From: Candidatus Liptonbacteria bacterium CG11_big_fil_rev_8_21_14_0_20_35_14
GTDB lineage: Bacteria; Patescibacteriota; Minisyncoccia; UBA6257; XYB1-36-10
Direction of reading: 5' to 3'
DNA: 30,931 bases
Assembly (NCBI GenBank): GCA_002796205.1
Contig: PCWO01000031.1
Location: 1-30,931 of the forward strand
Positions 23,104-30,034 of the stretch are shown here, in pieces (the first letter of the stretch is position 1; every line of letters starts with the position of its first letter). The position numbers were made by a program, and so were the translations under genes. The notes under the pieces were generated by a model. That model was not told the origin of the DNA, did no database searches, and worked only from the letters and a program-made list of their open reading frames with translations.

Positions 23104-24148
23104 CCTCCATTTTAGGCCTATCAAGTAAATCAACCTCAATTTCAACTGATTGCCCCGTTATTTTATAAACATCCTTATCAATTTTAGTTAATTCTTTTGA
23201 GGCACTATTATAAGCGTTAACGGTGGTTGATAGATGACCGCCGATTTTCTTAAAATAGTTATCATAATTTTTTATATGCGTTGATAAATCCTCTACTCTT
23301 TTACGAATTTCTTGAGCTGATTTTTCTATCTCAAGTGCCTTAAGGCCTTGCATGATTGTTTGTAAATAGGCATGAAAAGTTGTCGGTGAAATAATAATCA
23401 CGTGTTTTTGCGAAAAGGCATATTCTATTAAATCACGTGATGAGCTTCGTATCGCCCCCACCTGATTTATTAATAAATCATAATAAATTCCTTCAGCCGG
23501 AATAAACATAAAAGCAAAATCAGTGGTGTTTTCTTTAGGGCGAATATATTTAGAGGTTTCATCAATTCTCTTTTTTAAATCGGCTTTAAAAACTTTTTCT
23601 AAGTTTTCTCTATAAGTCGGATCTTGCTCCTCGGCTAATTTATTATAATTTTCCAAAGAAAATTTAGAATCAATGGGAATAATTTTATCCCGCACAAAAA
23701 CCACCGCGTCTACTATCTCCCCATCGGAAAAGGCGTACTGCATTTTATAAGAATCGGGTGGTAATACATTAGACAAAACAGATTCTAGAAAATACTCCCC
23801 CAGTATTCCCCTCTGTTTTGGACTTTTTAATATATTCTCAAAATTTTTCAGTTGCTCGGCAAACCCCACCACCTGACGATTAGTCTCATCAAGTTTAGTT
23901 AACCGACTGGTTACATCCTCAATAATCTTGGCACTTCTATTAAATTGTTTATCCATAGTCTCGCTAGAATGGCGCATTTTCTCATCCAGCATTCTATTTA
24001 TATCCTTGAGTTGCTCCTGCATCATGAGTAGCGCATTATCCTTTTCTCCCGAGGAAGAACTTTGTTTTTTAAGCCAAATAATAAAAAAACCACCTAACAA
24101 AACTACCAGCCCCAAAATAACAATTATCACTAAATATAAATCTATCAT
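23096..24148 (-). CDS. rmuC: RmuC-family DNA recombination protein
   Basis: A 350-residue RmuC protein: N-terminal membrane helix (about 4-25), a coiled coil (about 38-100, QEQLKDINRMLDEKMRHSSETMDKQF), then the nuclease-like core with QRGILGEYFLESVLSNVLPPDSYKMQYAFSDGEIVDAVVF, IIPIDSKFSLENY, FMFIPAEGIYYDLL and IISPTTFHAYLQTI. Family members limit DNA inversion and may act as a PD-(D/E)XK-type nuclease; DSK fits such a site. Overlaps the nucleotidyltransferase gene by 8 nt, so the two are probably translated together. Confidence 0.93.
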   Translation of the reverse strand: MIDLYLVIIVILGLVVLLGGFFIIWLKKQSSSSGEKDNALLMMQEQLKDINRMLDEKMRHSSETMDKQFNRSAKIIEDVTSRLTKLDETNRQVVGFAEQLKNFENILKSPKQRGILGEYFLESVLSNVLPPDSYKMQYAFSDGEIVDAVVFVRDKIIPIDSKFSLENYNKLAEEQDPTYRENLEKVFKADLKKRIDETSKYIRPKENTTDFAFMFIPAEGIYYDLLINQVGAIRSSSRDLIEYAFSQKHVIIISPTTFHAYLQTIMQGLKALEIEKSAQEIRKRVEDLSTHIKNYDNYFKKIGGHLSTTVNAYNSASKELTKIDKDVYKITGQSVEIEVDLLDRPKMEDE

Positions 24149-24187
24149 ATCTATATATTAACTTATTTTATAATCTCTCACTAATAT

Positions 24188-24216
24188 TTGACAATATTAA
24201 ATAAATATGTAAATAT
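24188..24216 (+). promoter_or_regulatory. Promoter of small gene 24275-24505
   Basis: TTGACA (24188-24193), a 17-nt spacer, and a weak -10 AAATAT (24211-24216) helped by a TGn extension at 24208-24210. Predicted leader about 52 nt. Confidence 0.55.
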
Positions 24217-24274
24217 TAAATTAGGAACATTTTAGGCACTTTAAAAATTAAATAAAGGAATAAGGAGATTTAAA

Positions 24275-24505
24275 ATGATGAAGATAATAGAGAAGTTAAG
24301 TAAACTTATGGAAAGTGATAATTTCATGTTAATATGTTTACTTTTTGTAATGGCATCAATAGTTAATATATTAGAAAATGAAGTTTTTCAAATTAAATCC
24401 CATTTAAATTATTATATATTTATTTCTGATAAATTAGTGACTTTTGTATGGGGATTTTTATCTTTATCTATTATAAACATTATATCCAAAAGAAAAATGA
24501 AGTAA
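24275..24505 (+). CDS. Orphan small membrane protein (76 aa)
   Basis: An unrecognised 76-residue protein with a charged amphipathic N-terminus (MKIIEKLSKLMESDN), two membrane helices at about 16-33 and 53-71, a polar loop (ENEVFQIKSHLNYY) between them and a basic tail (SKRKMK). The basic tail suggests the C-terminus is cytoplasmic. AAGGAGA at 24262-24268 lies 6 nt before the first of two adjacent ATGs; the second (24278) is also possible. A terminator follows. The leader from the AGGCAC element (24234) to the ATG closely matches that of the 82-aa protein at 1226, though the proteins show no clear similarity. Confidence 0.75.
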   Translation: MMKIIEKLSKLMESDNFMLICLLFVMASIVNILENEVFQIKSHLNYYIFISDKLVTFVWGFLSLSIINIISKRKMK

Positions 24506-24525
24506 AAAAATATTTAATAAAAATG

Positions 24526-24557
24526 AAAACTGCCTAAAAAGCAGTTTTATTTTTTTA
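24526..24557. terminator. Bidirectional terminator, small gene and hydroxyacid dehydrogenase
   Basis: AAAACTGC (24526-24533) pairs with GCAGTTTT (24541-24548) around a 7-nt loop, followed by a T-run on plus and TTTTC plus further T on minus. The dehydrogenase TAA is in the stem. Confidence 0.85.
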
Positions 24558-25557
24558 CCAAATTCTCCGCCTCTCCTTTTTCTATAAAACTATTTATATT
24601 CTCTAAAGTTGTATTTAATATTCTTGTTTTAGCCTCTTTCGTATTAAAAGCCGAGTGAGGCGTTACTATTACATTGTTCATATCTATTAACTTATGATTT
24701 TCTAAAACTACCTTTAAATCAGATTTATCACTCCCACTCAATAAATACCCTAACTCATCTTTTGCCACATCCTCCTCCTCAAAAACATCCAGCCCCGCCC
24801 CCGCCAAATGACCGCCTTCTAAGGCGCTAACCAAAGCCTCGGTCTCAACTAAAGCGCCACGAGCCGTATTAATAAGCACCGAGCCTTTTTTCATCTTTAA
24901 AATATTATTTTTATTAATCATATGATGAGTCTCTTTTATATAAGGCACATGCAAACTAACCACATCGGACTCACTTAATAATTCATCTAAAATATTTTTA
25001 TACTCAAAATTTAACTCATTATTTAAATCTTTTTTAGGAAAAGCATCAAAGGCTATAACTTTCATAGAAAATCCATTAGCAATTTTTATCGCATACTGAC
25101 CAATATGACCCGTTCCAATAATTCCGATAGTTTTATCCTTTAAATCAAATCCTTCCAATCCTTCAAAAGAATAAACGCCTTTTTCTCTCAAACGATCATA
25201 ACCTTCATAAATTCTATGGGCTAAACATAAAAGCAAGGCAAAAGCGTGTTCGGCGACTGTGTTTTCTCCATAGGTTGGCACATAGGCTACCTGAATATTT
25301 TTTTTATGAGCTGTTTCTAAATCAATATGGTCAAAGCCGGTAGATCTGGTTGTAATTAATTTTAAATTAGACAAGGCATTAATAACCTCGCTATCCAAGA
25401 GAGAGCCCACAAAAACAGAGATAATCTCAAAAGAGGTATCACTCGGTATGGTATCTTTATTTAAATCTCCCTCAAAAAAACTAACCTCGTGACCCTTTAA
25501 AGCCGATTCTAAATAATCCTTTTCCCAGCCCTTTATCCTCCAAATACCTATTTTCAT
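24547..25557 (-). CDS. D-2-hydroxyacid dehydrogenase, D-lactate dehydrogenase-like
   Basis: An NAD-dependent oxidoreductase (336 aa) of the D-isomer-specific family. The dinucleotide fold has GIIGTGHIG (148-153 core). Catalytic residues are R233 (INTARG), E262 (GLDVFEEE) and H301 (VTPHSAF). The N-terminal half has RSTGFDHIDLETAHKKNI and YGENTVAEHAFALLL, close to the fermentative D-lactate dehydrogenase subgroup. The insertion after FEEE (DVAKDELGYLLSG) is also seen there. Pyruvate to D-lactate is the likely reaction, but hydroxypyruvate or other 2-oxoacids cannot be ruled out. Single gene, with TATAAT 7 nt before the ATG, so leaderless. Confidence 0.88.
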   Translation of the reverse strand: MKIGIWRIKGWEKDYLESALKGHEVSFFEGDLNKDTIPSDTSFEIISVFVGSLLDSEVINALSNLKLITTRSTGFDHIDLETAHKKNIQVAYVPTYGENTVAEHAFALLLCLAHRIYEGYDRLREKGVYSFEGLEGFDLKDKTIGIIGTGHIGQYAIKIANGFSMKVIAFDAFPKKDLNNELNFEYKNILDELLSESDVVSLHVPYIKETHHMINKNNILKMKKGSVLINTARGALVETEALVSALEGGHLAGAGLDVFEEEDVAKDELGYLLSGSDKSDLKVVLENHKLIDMNNVIVTPHSAFNTKEAKTRILNTTLENINSFIEKGEAENLVKK

Positions 25558-25579
25558 TATTAATATTATATATTATATT
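25551..25579 (+). promoter_or_regulatory. Promoter of small gene 25621-25728
   Basis: TTTTCA (25551-25556), a 17-nt spacer and TATATT (25574-25579). It overlaps the divergent dehydrogenase promoter almost fully. Predicted leader about 35 nt. Confidence 0.55.
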
Positions 25580-25593
25580 TAATCTAGAACCAA
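25565..25593 (-). promoter_or_regulatory. Leaderless promoter of hydroxyacid dehydrogenase
   Basis: TTGGTT (25593-25588), a 17-nt spacer and TATAAT (25570-25565) on the minus strand, with the ATG only 7 nt further on. Confidence 0.65.
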
Positions 25594-25620
25594 AAAGAGA
25601 TACAAGAAGGAGATATAAGA

Positions 25621-25728
25621 ATGGAAATAATACAAGATTTTACAAGAACCACAGAGGCATTTTTATTAGTTTCTTTATTGATATTTATTTCTTTTTTTAT
25701 ATTTATATTTTGCAAAACAAACAACTGA
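25621..25728 (+). CDS. Orphan 35-aa single-helix membrane peptide
   Basis: A very small protein of 35 residues: a polar N-terminus (MEIIQDFTRTTE), one hydrophobic helix at about 13-31 made of Phe, Ile, Leu and Ser, and a short polar end (CKTNN) with a single Cys at the helix boundary. The shape recalls small membrane regulators and type I toxin peptides, but nothing identifies it as either. Support is contextual: the Shine-Dalgarno AAGGAGA at 25607-25613 spaced 7 nt from the ATG, an upstream promoter, and an immediate terminator that begins at the base after the stop codon. It fills the gap between the dehydrogenase and enolase genes. Confidence 0.7.
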   Translation: MEIIQDFTRTTEAFLLVSLLIFISFFIFIFCKTNN

Positions 25729-25756
25729 CCTTTGTATTATATACAGAGGTTTTTTA
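25729..25756 (+). terminator. Terminator of the 35-aa gene
   Basis: CCTTTGTA (25729-25736) pairs with TACAGAGG (25742-25749), 8 bp with one wobble, loop 5 nt, then six T. Confidence 0.85.
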
Positions 25757-25771
25757 TATGATAAAATTTAT

Positions 25772-27001
25772 CTAATGAGTTAATTTTTTCTCTATTTCTA
25801 TCAGTCTATGATATTTAGATAATCTTTCTTTTTGTTTGGGTACTCCCGCTTTTATACCCCAAGCATTCAAACCGACTGCTAGGTCGGCTACAAAATCATC
25901 CATTGTCTCTCCACTTCTATGACTAACTATTAATTGTTTCCCAGATTTATGAGCAAAATCAGATACCTCAACAACCTCCGATAATGTTCCAATTTGATTT
26001 GGCTTTATAATTAAGCCATCCATTGAATCATTTGAAACCGCCATTTTGGTTCTGTCTAAATTGGTAGAGGTTAAATCATCGGAAACTATATAAATTCCTT
26101 TACGTTTATTTAAAATAGAAAAATCATGGAAAGCCTCCTCATAAAACGGATCCTCCATATAAATCAAACCATATTTATGAATTAAATGGTCATAGTAATC
26201 TAATAATTCTTTATTATTAAAGGTCTCATTTCCCACTCTATAAAAATTATCCTTCTTTACATAAAAATAATTAGCCGCCACATCAACTCCTAAATCAAAA
26301 GAGTGCTTTTTATTAAAAGCCAACTCGCGAGTTTCCTCTTTTAATAAAGATAAGGCTTGTTCATTACTTAAAAAAGGAGCCGAAATACCACCCTCATCTC
26401 CCATAAAAACTTCATTCTTACCAAATAAATTTATAACTTTTTTTTCTAAGCTATTATATAAATTATTAACTGCTTTTAAACTTTCACGCACATTTTCATG
26501 ATGCGGAATAACGTGAAACTCCTGAAAACCTAAATTAAAGCTAGGCTTTTTTATATGTGCCCCTCCGTTAATAATATTAACTAATAATCTTGGAATAGTG
26601 GGCGGTATAATATGAATACTGCCTCTATAAAGCTTATTTATATACTGATAAAGTTCTATTCTTTCAAAATGAGCCTTAAGTCGCGCAAAAGATAAAGATA
26701 AGGCTAATATTAAATTTCCGCCTAATAAAGATTTATCTCTTGTCCCATCAAATTTTATAAGCCAAGAATCAAAGTCTCTTTGATATAAAAAAGTTTTGTC
26801 TATTAATTCTTTTTTTAAATTTTTTTCAAACCAAGATTTAGCCTCTTTAGGGTCTTTAACATAGGCCTCATAACTACTCCGACTTTTTCCGCTAGGTACA
26901 CTAGAAACTCCCCAAGAATGACCCGATTCCATTCTAGCCTCTAAAGTTTCAACTCCCCGAGAATCGTGAATTATTTCAATATCAATAGCCGATATTTTCA
27001 T
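25772..27001 (-). CDS. eno: Enolase, divergent
   Basis: Interconverts 2-phosphoglycerate and PEP in cytoplasmic glycolysis (409 aa; usual about 430). Catalytic residues are in place: E203 in GDEGG, metal ligands D240, E283 (YMEDP) and D308/D309 (SDDLTSTN), base K333 (IIKPNQIGTL), H361 in SHRSGET and K384 (GIKAG). The mobile loop normally reading PSGASTG is PSGKSRS (36-42), with the catalytic-loop serine kept, and the end has KQKER for the usual CRSER. Overall the protein is divergent but probably active. It starts 6 nt after a TATAAT with a TGn extension, so the mRNA is leaderless. Single gene. Confidence 0.93.
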   Translation of the reverse strand: MKISAIDIEIIHDSRGVETLEARMESGHSWGVSSVPSGKSRSSYEAYVKDPKEAKSWFEKNLKKELIDKTFLYQRDFDSWLIKFDGTRDKSLLGGNLILALSLSFARLKAHFERIELYQYINKLYRGSIHIIPPTIPRLLVNIINGGAHIKKPSFNLGFQEFHVIPHHENVRESLKAVNNLYNSLEKKVINLFGKNEVFMGDEGGISAPFLSNEQALSLLKEETRELAFNKKHSFDLGVDVAANYFYVKKDNFYRVGNETFNNKELLDYYDHLIHKYGLIYMEDPFYEEAFHDFSILNKRKGIYIVSDDLTSTNLDRTKMAVSNDSMDGLIIKPNQIGTLSEVVEVSDFAHKSGKQLIVSHRSGETMDDFVADLAVGLNAWGIKAGVPKQKERLSKYHRLIEIEKKLTH

Positions 27002-27007
27002 ATAAAA

Positions 27008-27016
27008 ATTATAACA
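27008..27016 (-). promoter_or_regulatory. Extended -10 of enolase, leaderless
   Basis: On the minus strand TGT directly precedes TATAAT (27013-27008), and the ATG follows 6 nt later. The -35 region (TTAATG, 27036-27031) is poor and overlaps the divergent TTGACA. Confidence 0.6.
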
Positions 27017-27026
27017 TGTTTATTGG

Positions 27027-27054
27027 TTGACATTAAAAATAAAACCAACATACT
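27027..27054 (+). promoter_or_regulatory. Promoter of small gene 27084-27242
   Basis: TTGACA (27027-27032), a 16-nt spacer and CATACT (27049-27054). The -10 is weak. Predicted leader about 23 nt. Confidence 0.5.
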
Positions 27055-27083
27055 GAATATAGAAAATTGAGAGGATAAATATT

Positions 27084-27242
27084 ATGGATAATAAAAAATG
27101 TTGCGGAATAGATCATCAAGACTTTACAGTCACAGAAGAAGAAAGGCAAAGACTCATAGCAGAAAATATAATTCCAGAAAATTATGATGAAGAATATGAA
27201 AAATGGATAAAAGAAATCTTAGCCACGCCTACTATCAAGTAG
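27084..27242 (+). CDS. Orphan 52-aa acidic protein with CC motif
   Basis: An unrecognised soluble 52-residue protein. It opens MDNKKCCGIDHQDF with adjacent Cys6-Cys7 followed by Asp10 and His11, which could bind metal or be a lipid or disulfide site; the rest is acidic and helical (VTEEERQRLIAENI, YDEEYEKWIKEIL). It is the only one of the orphan genes that is both acidic and cysteine-paired. A purine-rich GAGAGGA (27069-27075) lies 8 nt before the ATG. The stop codon lies inside a terminator stem shared with the end of ppsA. The promoter overlaps that of the divergent enolase gene. Confidence 0.7.
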   Translation: MDNKKCCGIDHQDFTVTEEERQRLIAENIIPENYDEEYEKWIKEILATPTIK

Positions 27243-27256
27243 GCGTTATTTTTTTC
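27225..27256 (+). terminator. Terminator of the 52-aa gene
   Basis: ACGCCTAC (27225-27232) pairs with GTAGGCGT (27239-27246), 8-bp perfect stem, loop 6 nt, then a T-rich run. No T-run on the minus strand, so a terminator for ppsA is less clear. Confidence 0.88.
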
Positions 27257-29642
27257 CTAAAGAAAGTATGGTGGATATAACCGCATCTGGATTCAAAGAA
27301 ATACTACTAATGCCTTTTTTAACTAACCACTTAGCTAGATCCAGATAATCGCTAGGCGCCTGCCCGCAAATACCTATATACTTATTTCTTTTTTTACAAA
27401 TATCTATCACTTGCTCTAAAGCTATCTTAACCGCCTCATCGTTTTCATTGCCTACGCTAGCGATAATTTCACTATCTCTATCTATACCCAAAATAAGTTG
27501 GGTTAAGTCGTTACTGCCAATACTCATGCCATCAAATATATCTAAAAATTTATCAGCTAAAATAACATTAGAAGGAATTTCGCACATCATATATATTTTA
27601 AGAGCTGAGCTCATATCTTTTTTTAAACTGGATTTTGAACGTGTTAGCCCAGTTTTATCCATTAAAGCCATAACTTTTATACCCTCTAAAACTGTTCTAC
27701 AAAATGGCACCATTACTTGCGTATTAGTTAACCCAAATTCCTCACGTACTTTTTTAATGGCTTTTACTTCAAGCAAAAAGGCTTTTTCAAATAAAGGGCT
27801 ATAATAACGCGCAGCCCCACGAAAGCCTATCATCGGATTAGCCTCCTCTTTTTCAAAAATATTTCCACCGATTAAAGACCTATACTCATTGGTCTTAAAA
27901 TCAGAAAAACGCACAATTACCGGTTCCGGATAAAAAGCCGCTGATATTTTAGCAATACCGAAAGCTAATTTTTCCACATAAAAATCTACCGGATTTTTAA
28001 ATCCTTTAGTGCGTCTGTCAATTTCTTTTTTAATAGCAGTCGGCATCTCTTTATAATTAATAAGCGCCATCGGGTGAATACCTATTTCCGAGGCAATAAT
28101 AAATTCCTCTCGAGCTAGCCCGACTCCATCGTGTGGTAAAAATGATTTTTCAAAAGCTGTGTCTGGGGTGGCAATATTAACCATAATTTTGACCGGCTTT
28201 TTAGGAATCTTTTTTATATCCACCTCTTTAACAATAAAGTTAATTTCTCCTTTTAAAACTACTCCCTCACTACTCGTTGTATCAATTGTAATTAAATCTC
28301 CTGTTTTTATTTTTTTAGTTGCTAGACCCGCACCAACTATAGCCGGAATACCAAGCTCACGAGAGACAATGGCCGCGTGACTCGTCCGCCCCCCTTTATC
28401 AGTCACAATCGCTGAAGCTATTTTCATAATTGGTTCCCAATCAGGATCAGTCATATCGGTCACTAAAACCTCGCCCGCCTTAAAAGCCTGAATATCTTTT
28501 ACATCCATAATAACTCTGGCGCTTCCCGAGGCTATACTACTGCCAACCGAGGCTCCCACCACAACAACTTCCCCCTTGTCTTTAAGGTGATAAGTTTTCA
28601 TTTTGGTAAAATCTCTCTCGGCGTGAATTGTCTCAGGCCTCGCCTGCACAATATAAAGTTCTTGGGTATCGCCATCCTTAGCCCACTCAATGTCCATTGG
28701 TCGCCAAGTATTAGATAAAGATGAATAATGCTCCTCTATAATCATTCCCCAGCGAGCTAATTTTAAAACCTCCTTATTAGTTAAAACAAAAGAATTTTTT
28801 TCTAAAGGTTTATTATTAACTATTTTAGTTCCGGCTGTAGAGGAATTTTCGTAAATCATTTTACGATCTTTTTCTCCTAAACTTTTATGAATAATTGGTT
28901 TATAAGTTTCAATGGTTTTTTTAAATACCAGCCACTCATCCGGAATAACCTCCCCTTGCACAATCATTTCCCCTAAACCATAAACCCCATTAATTAAAAC
29001 CGCGTCACGAAAGCCGGATTCTGTATCCAGTGTAAACATAACCCCACTAGAGGCTTTATCGCTTCTAACCATTTTCTGTACCCCAACCGATAAAGCGACC
29101 TTCATATGGTCAAATTTTTTATCTACCCGATACGAAGTAGCTCGTGCCGTAAAGAGTGAGGCCATCGCTTTTTTTACATATTTTAAAACATCTATCTCCC
29201 CGCGCACATTTAAATAAGTTTCGTGTTCGCCCGCAAACGAAGCCCCCGGTAAATCCTCGGCAGTCGCGCTACTTCTCACCGCCACATCCACTCTCTTTCC
29301 ATACTCTTTTTCCATAGTCCGATAAGCTAATTCAATCCCGTGTTTTATCTCAATTGGCCACTCACTCCCCTCAATTAAATCACGAATCTGCTTTGTTTTA
29401 TTATTTAACTCTTTTATATTTTTCGTATCAAAATTTTTTAATATTTCTTTTATTTTTATATCAATACCATTTTCCTTTAAAAAATGCTTATAAGCTAAAG
29501 CTGTGACCACAAATCCATCGGGCACATTAACTCCTCTTGGCTTAAGTCTTTGAATCATCTCTCCGATCGAGGCATTTTTCCCACCCACTAAAGACACATC
29601 CTTTATAGACACATCTTTTAAACGTAAAATATAAGATTCCAT
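27246..29642 (-). CDS. ppsA: Phosphoenolpyruvate synthase
   Basis: Pyruvate, water dikinase (798 aa, normal): pyruvate + ATP to PEP + AMP + phosphate, reversible in some reduced anaerobes. Order of domains: N-terminal ATP-grasp (VGGKNASIGEM, AVRSSATAEDLPGASFAGEHETYLNV), the phosphohistidine domain with H422 in GGRTSHAAIVSRELGIPAIVG, and the C-terminal PEP/pyruvate barrel with the conserved NPMIGFRG, EIPSN, SIGSNDLTQ and ICGQAPSD containing C759. All key residues are present. It starts 8 nt after TATAAT, so a leaderless single-gene unit. With enolase it links 2-phosphoglycerate to pyruvate. Confidence 0.96.
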   Translation of the reverse strand: MESYILRLKDVSIKDVSLVGGKNASIGEMIQRLKPRGVNVPDGFVVTALAYKHFLKENGIDIKIKEILKNFDTKNIKELNNKTKQIRDLIEGSEWPIEIKHGIELAYRTMEKEYGKRVDVAVRSSATAEDLPGASFAGEHETYLNVRGEIDVLKYVKKAMASLFTARATSYRVDKKFDHMKVALSVGVQKMVRSDKASSGVMFTLDTESGFRDAVLINGVYGLGEMIVQGEVIPDEWLVFKKTIETYKPIIHKSLGEKDRKMIYENSSTAGTKIVNNKPLEKNSFVLTNKEVLKLARWGMIIEEHYSSLSNTWRPMDIEWAKDGDTQELYIVQARPETIHAERDFTKMKTYHLKDKGEVVVVGASVGSSIASGSARVIMDVKDIQAFKAGEVLVTDMTDPDWEPIMKIASAIVTDKGGRTSHAAIVSRELGIPAIVGAGLATKKIKTGDLITIDTTSSEGVVLKGEINFIVKEVDIKKIPKKPVKIMVNIATPDTAFEKSFLPHDGVGLAREEFIIASEIGIHPMALINYKEMPTAIKKEIDRRTKGFKNPVDFYVEKLAFGIAKISAAFYPEPVIVRFSDFKTNEYRSLIGGNIFEKEEANPMIGFRGAARYYSPLFEKAFLLEVKAIKKVREEFGLTNTQVMVPFCRTVLEGIKVMALMDKTGLTRSKSSLKKDMSSALKIYMMCEIPSNVILADKFLDIFDGMSIGSNDLTQLILGIDRDSEIIASVGNENDEAVKIALEQVIDICKKRNKYIGICGQAPSDYLDLAKWLVKKGISSISLNPDAVISTILSLGKK

Positions 29643-29650
29643 ATACCTAT

Positions 29651-29678
29651 ATTATAATCCTAAACTCTATATAAACAA
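29651..29678 (-). promoter_or_regulatory. Leaderless promoter of ppsA
   Basis: TTGTTT (29678-29673), a 16-nt spacer and TATAAT (29656-29651) on the minus strand, ATG 8 nt after. The -35 overlaps the T-run of the upstream terminator. Confidence 0.6.
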
Positions 29679-29697
29679 AAAACCCGCCGAAAGGCGG
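29676..29697 (-). terminator. Terminator of small acidic gene 29703-29996
   Basis: CCGCC (29684-29688) pairs with GGCGG (29693-29697) around a 4-nt loop; on the minus strand it is followed by GTTTTTTG. The gene's TAA lies a few bases before. Confidence 0.85.
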
Positions 29698-29702
29698 ATT
29701 TT

Positions 29703-29996
29703 TTAGGCTGCTCTTTTTAACTCTTGATACTTGGCCACAAATCTTCTTTGTTTTTCAAATAATTCAGTTATTCTAGGATCTAATCCTTTAACATCATTAC
29801 TTTTTTCATTCATCTTTCTTACCTCCTCCTTTATATCATCGAGCAATTCTTTGATTTCATTAAAAGTCATATATTCAGGATTTTTTTCTAATCTAGAATT
29901 TAAAGATTCTTTATTATCTTCTAATGAATTATTAATATTATTTAATAATTCTTCTTTATCTTCAGGAGATATATTTTTTATTTCTTCAAATCCCAT
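29703..29996 (-). CDS. Small acidic helical protein (97 aa)
   Basis: An unrecognised soluble, highly charged protein of 97 residues, almost all predicted helix with coiled-coil character (KEELLNNINNSLEDNKESL, NEIKELLDDIKEEVRKMNEK, ITELFEKQRRFVAKYQELKRA). No cysteine, signal or membrane segment. It could be a small adaptor or dimerisation protein. Its ATG at 29996 lies 8 nt after TATAAT (30010-30005), with TTGATG 18 nt further up, so a leaderless single-gene unit; it is thus unlike the seven orphan genes with Shine-Dalgarno sequences. It follows the glycerate 2-kinase with a 14-nt gap and has a GC-rich terminator. Confidence 0.75.
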   Translation of the reverse strand: MGFEEIKNISPEDKEELLNNINNSLEDNKESLNSRLEKNPEYMTFNEIKELLDDIKEEVRKMNEKSNDVKGLDPRITELFEKQRRFVAKYQELKRAA

Positions 29997-30004
29997 ATGT
30001 CAAA

Positions 30005-30034
30005 ATTATACTATACCCTCATAACAAACATCAA
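30005..30034 (-). promoter_or_regulatory. Leaderless promoter of gene 29703-29996
   Basis: TTGATG (30034-30029), an 18-nt spacer and TATAAT (30010-30005) on the minus strand, ATG 8 nt after. It lies at the end of the glycerate kinase gene. Confidence 0.55.

Noticed and set aside
23103..23145. TTG at 23145 as start of the nucleotidyltransferase-fold gene
   Set aside because: It would overlap rmuC by 50 nt; the ATG at 23103 gives an 8-nt overlap typical of coupled genes.
22384..24148. Alternative genetic code (TGA as glycine), as in some CPR lineages
   Set aside because: TGA ends rmuC, the nucleotidyltransferase gene and small genes at natural ends, and conserved glycines use GGN codons.
25621..25728. 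Type I toxin-antitoxin module
   Set aside because: The 35-aa hydrophobic peptide has the right shape, but no antisense RNA promoter was seen over its leader; the divergent promoter serves the dehydrogenase.
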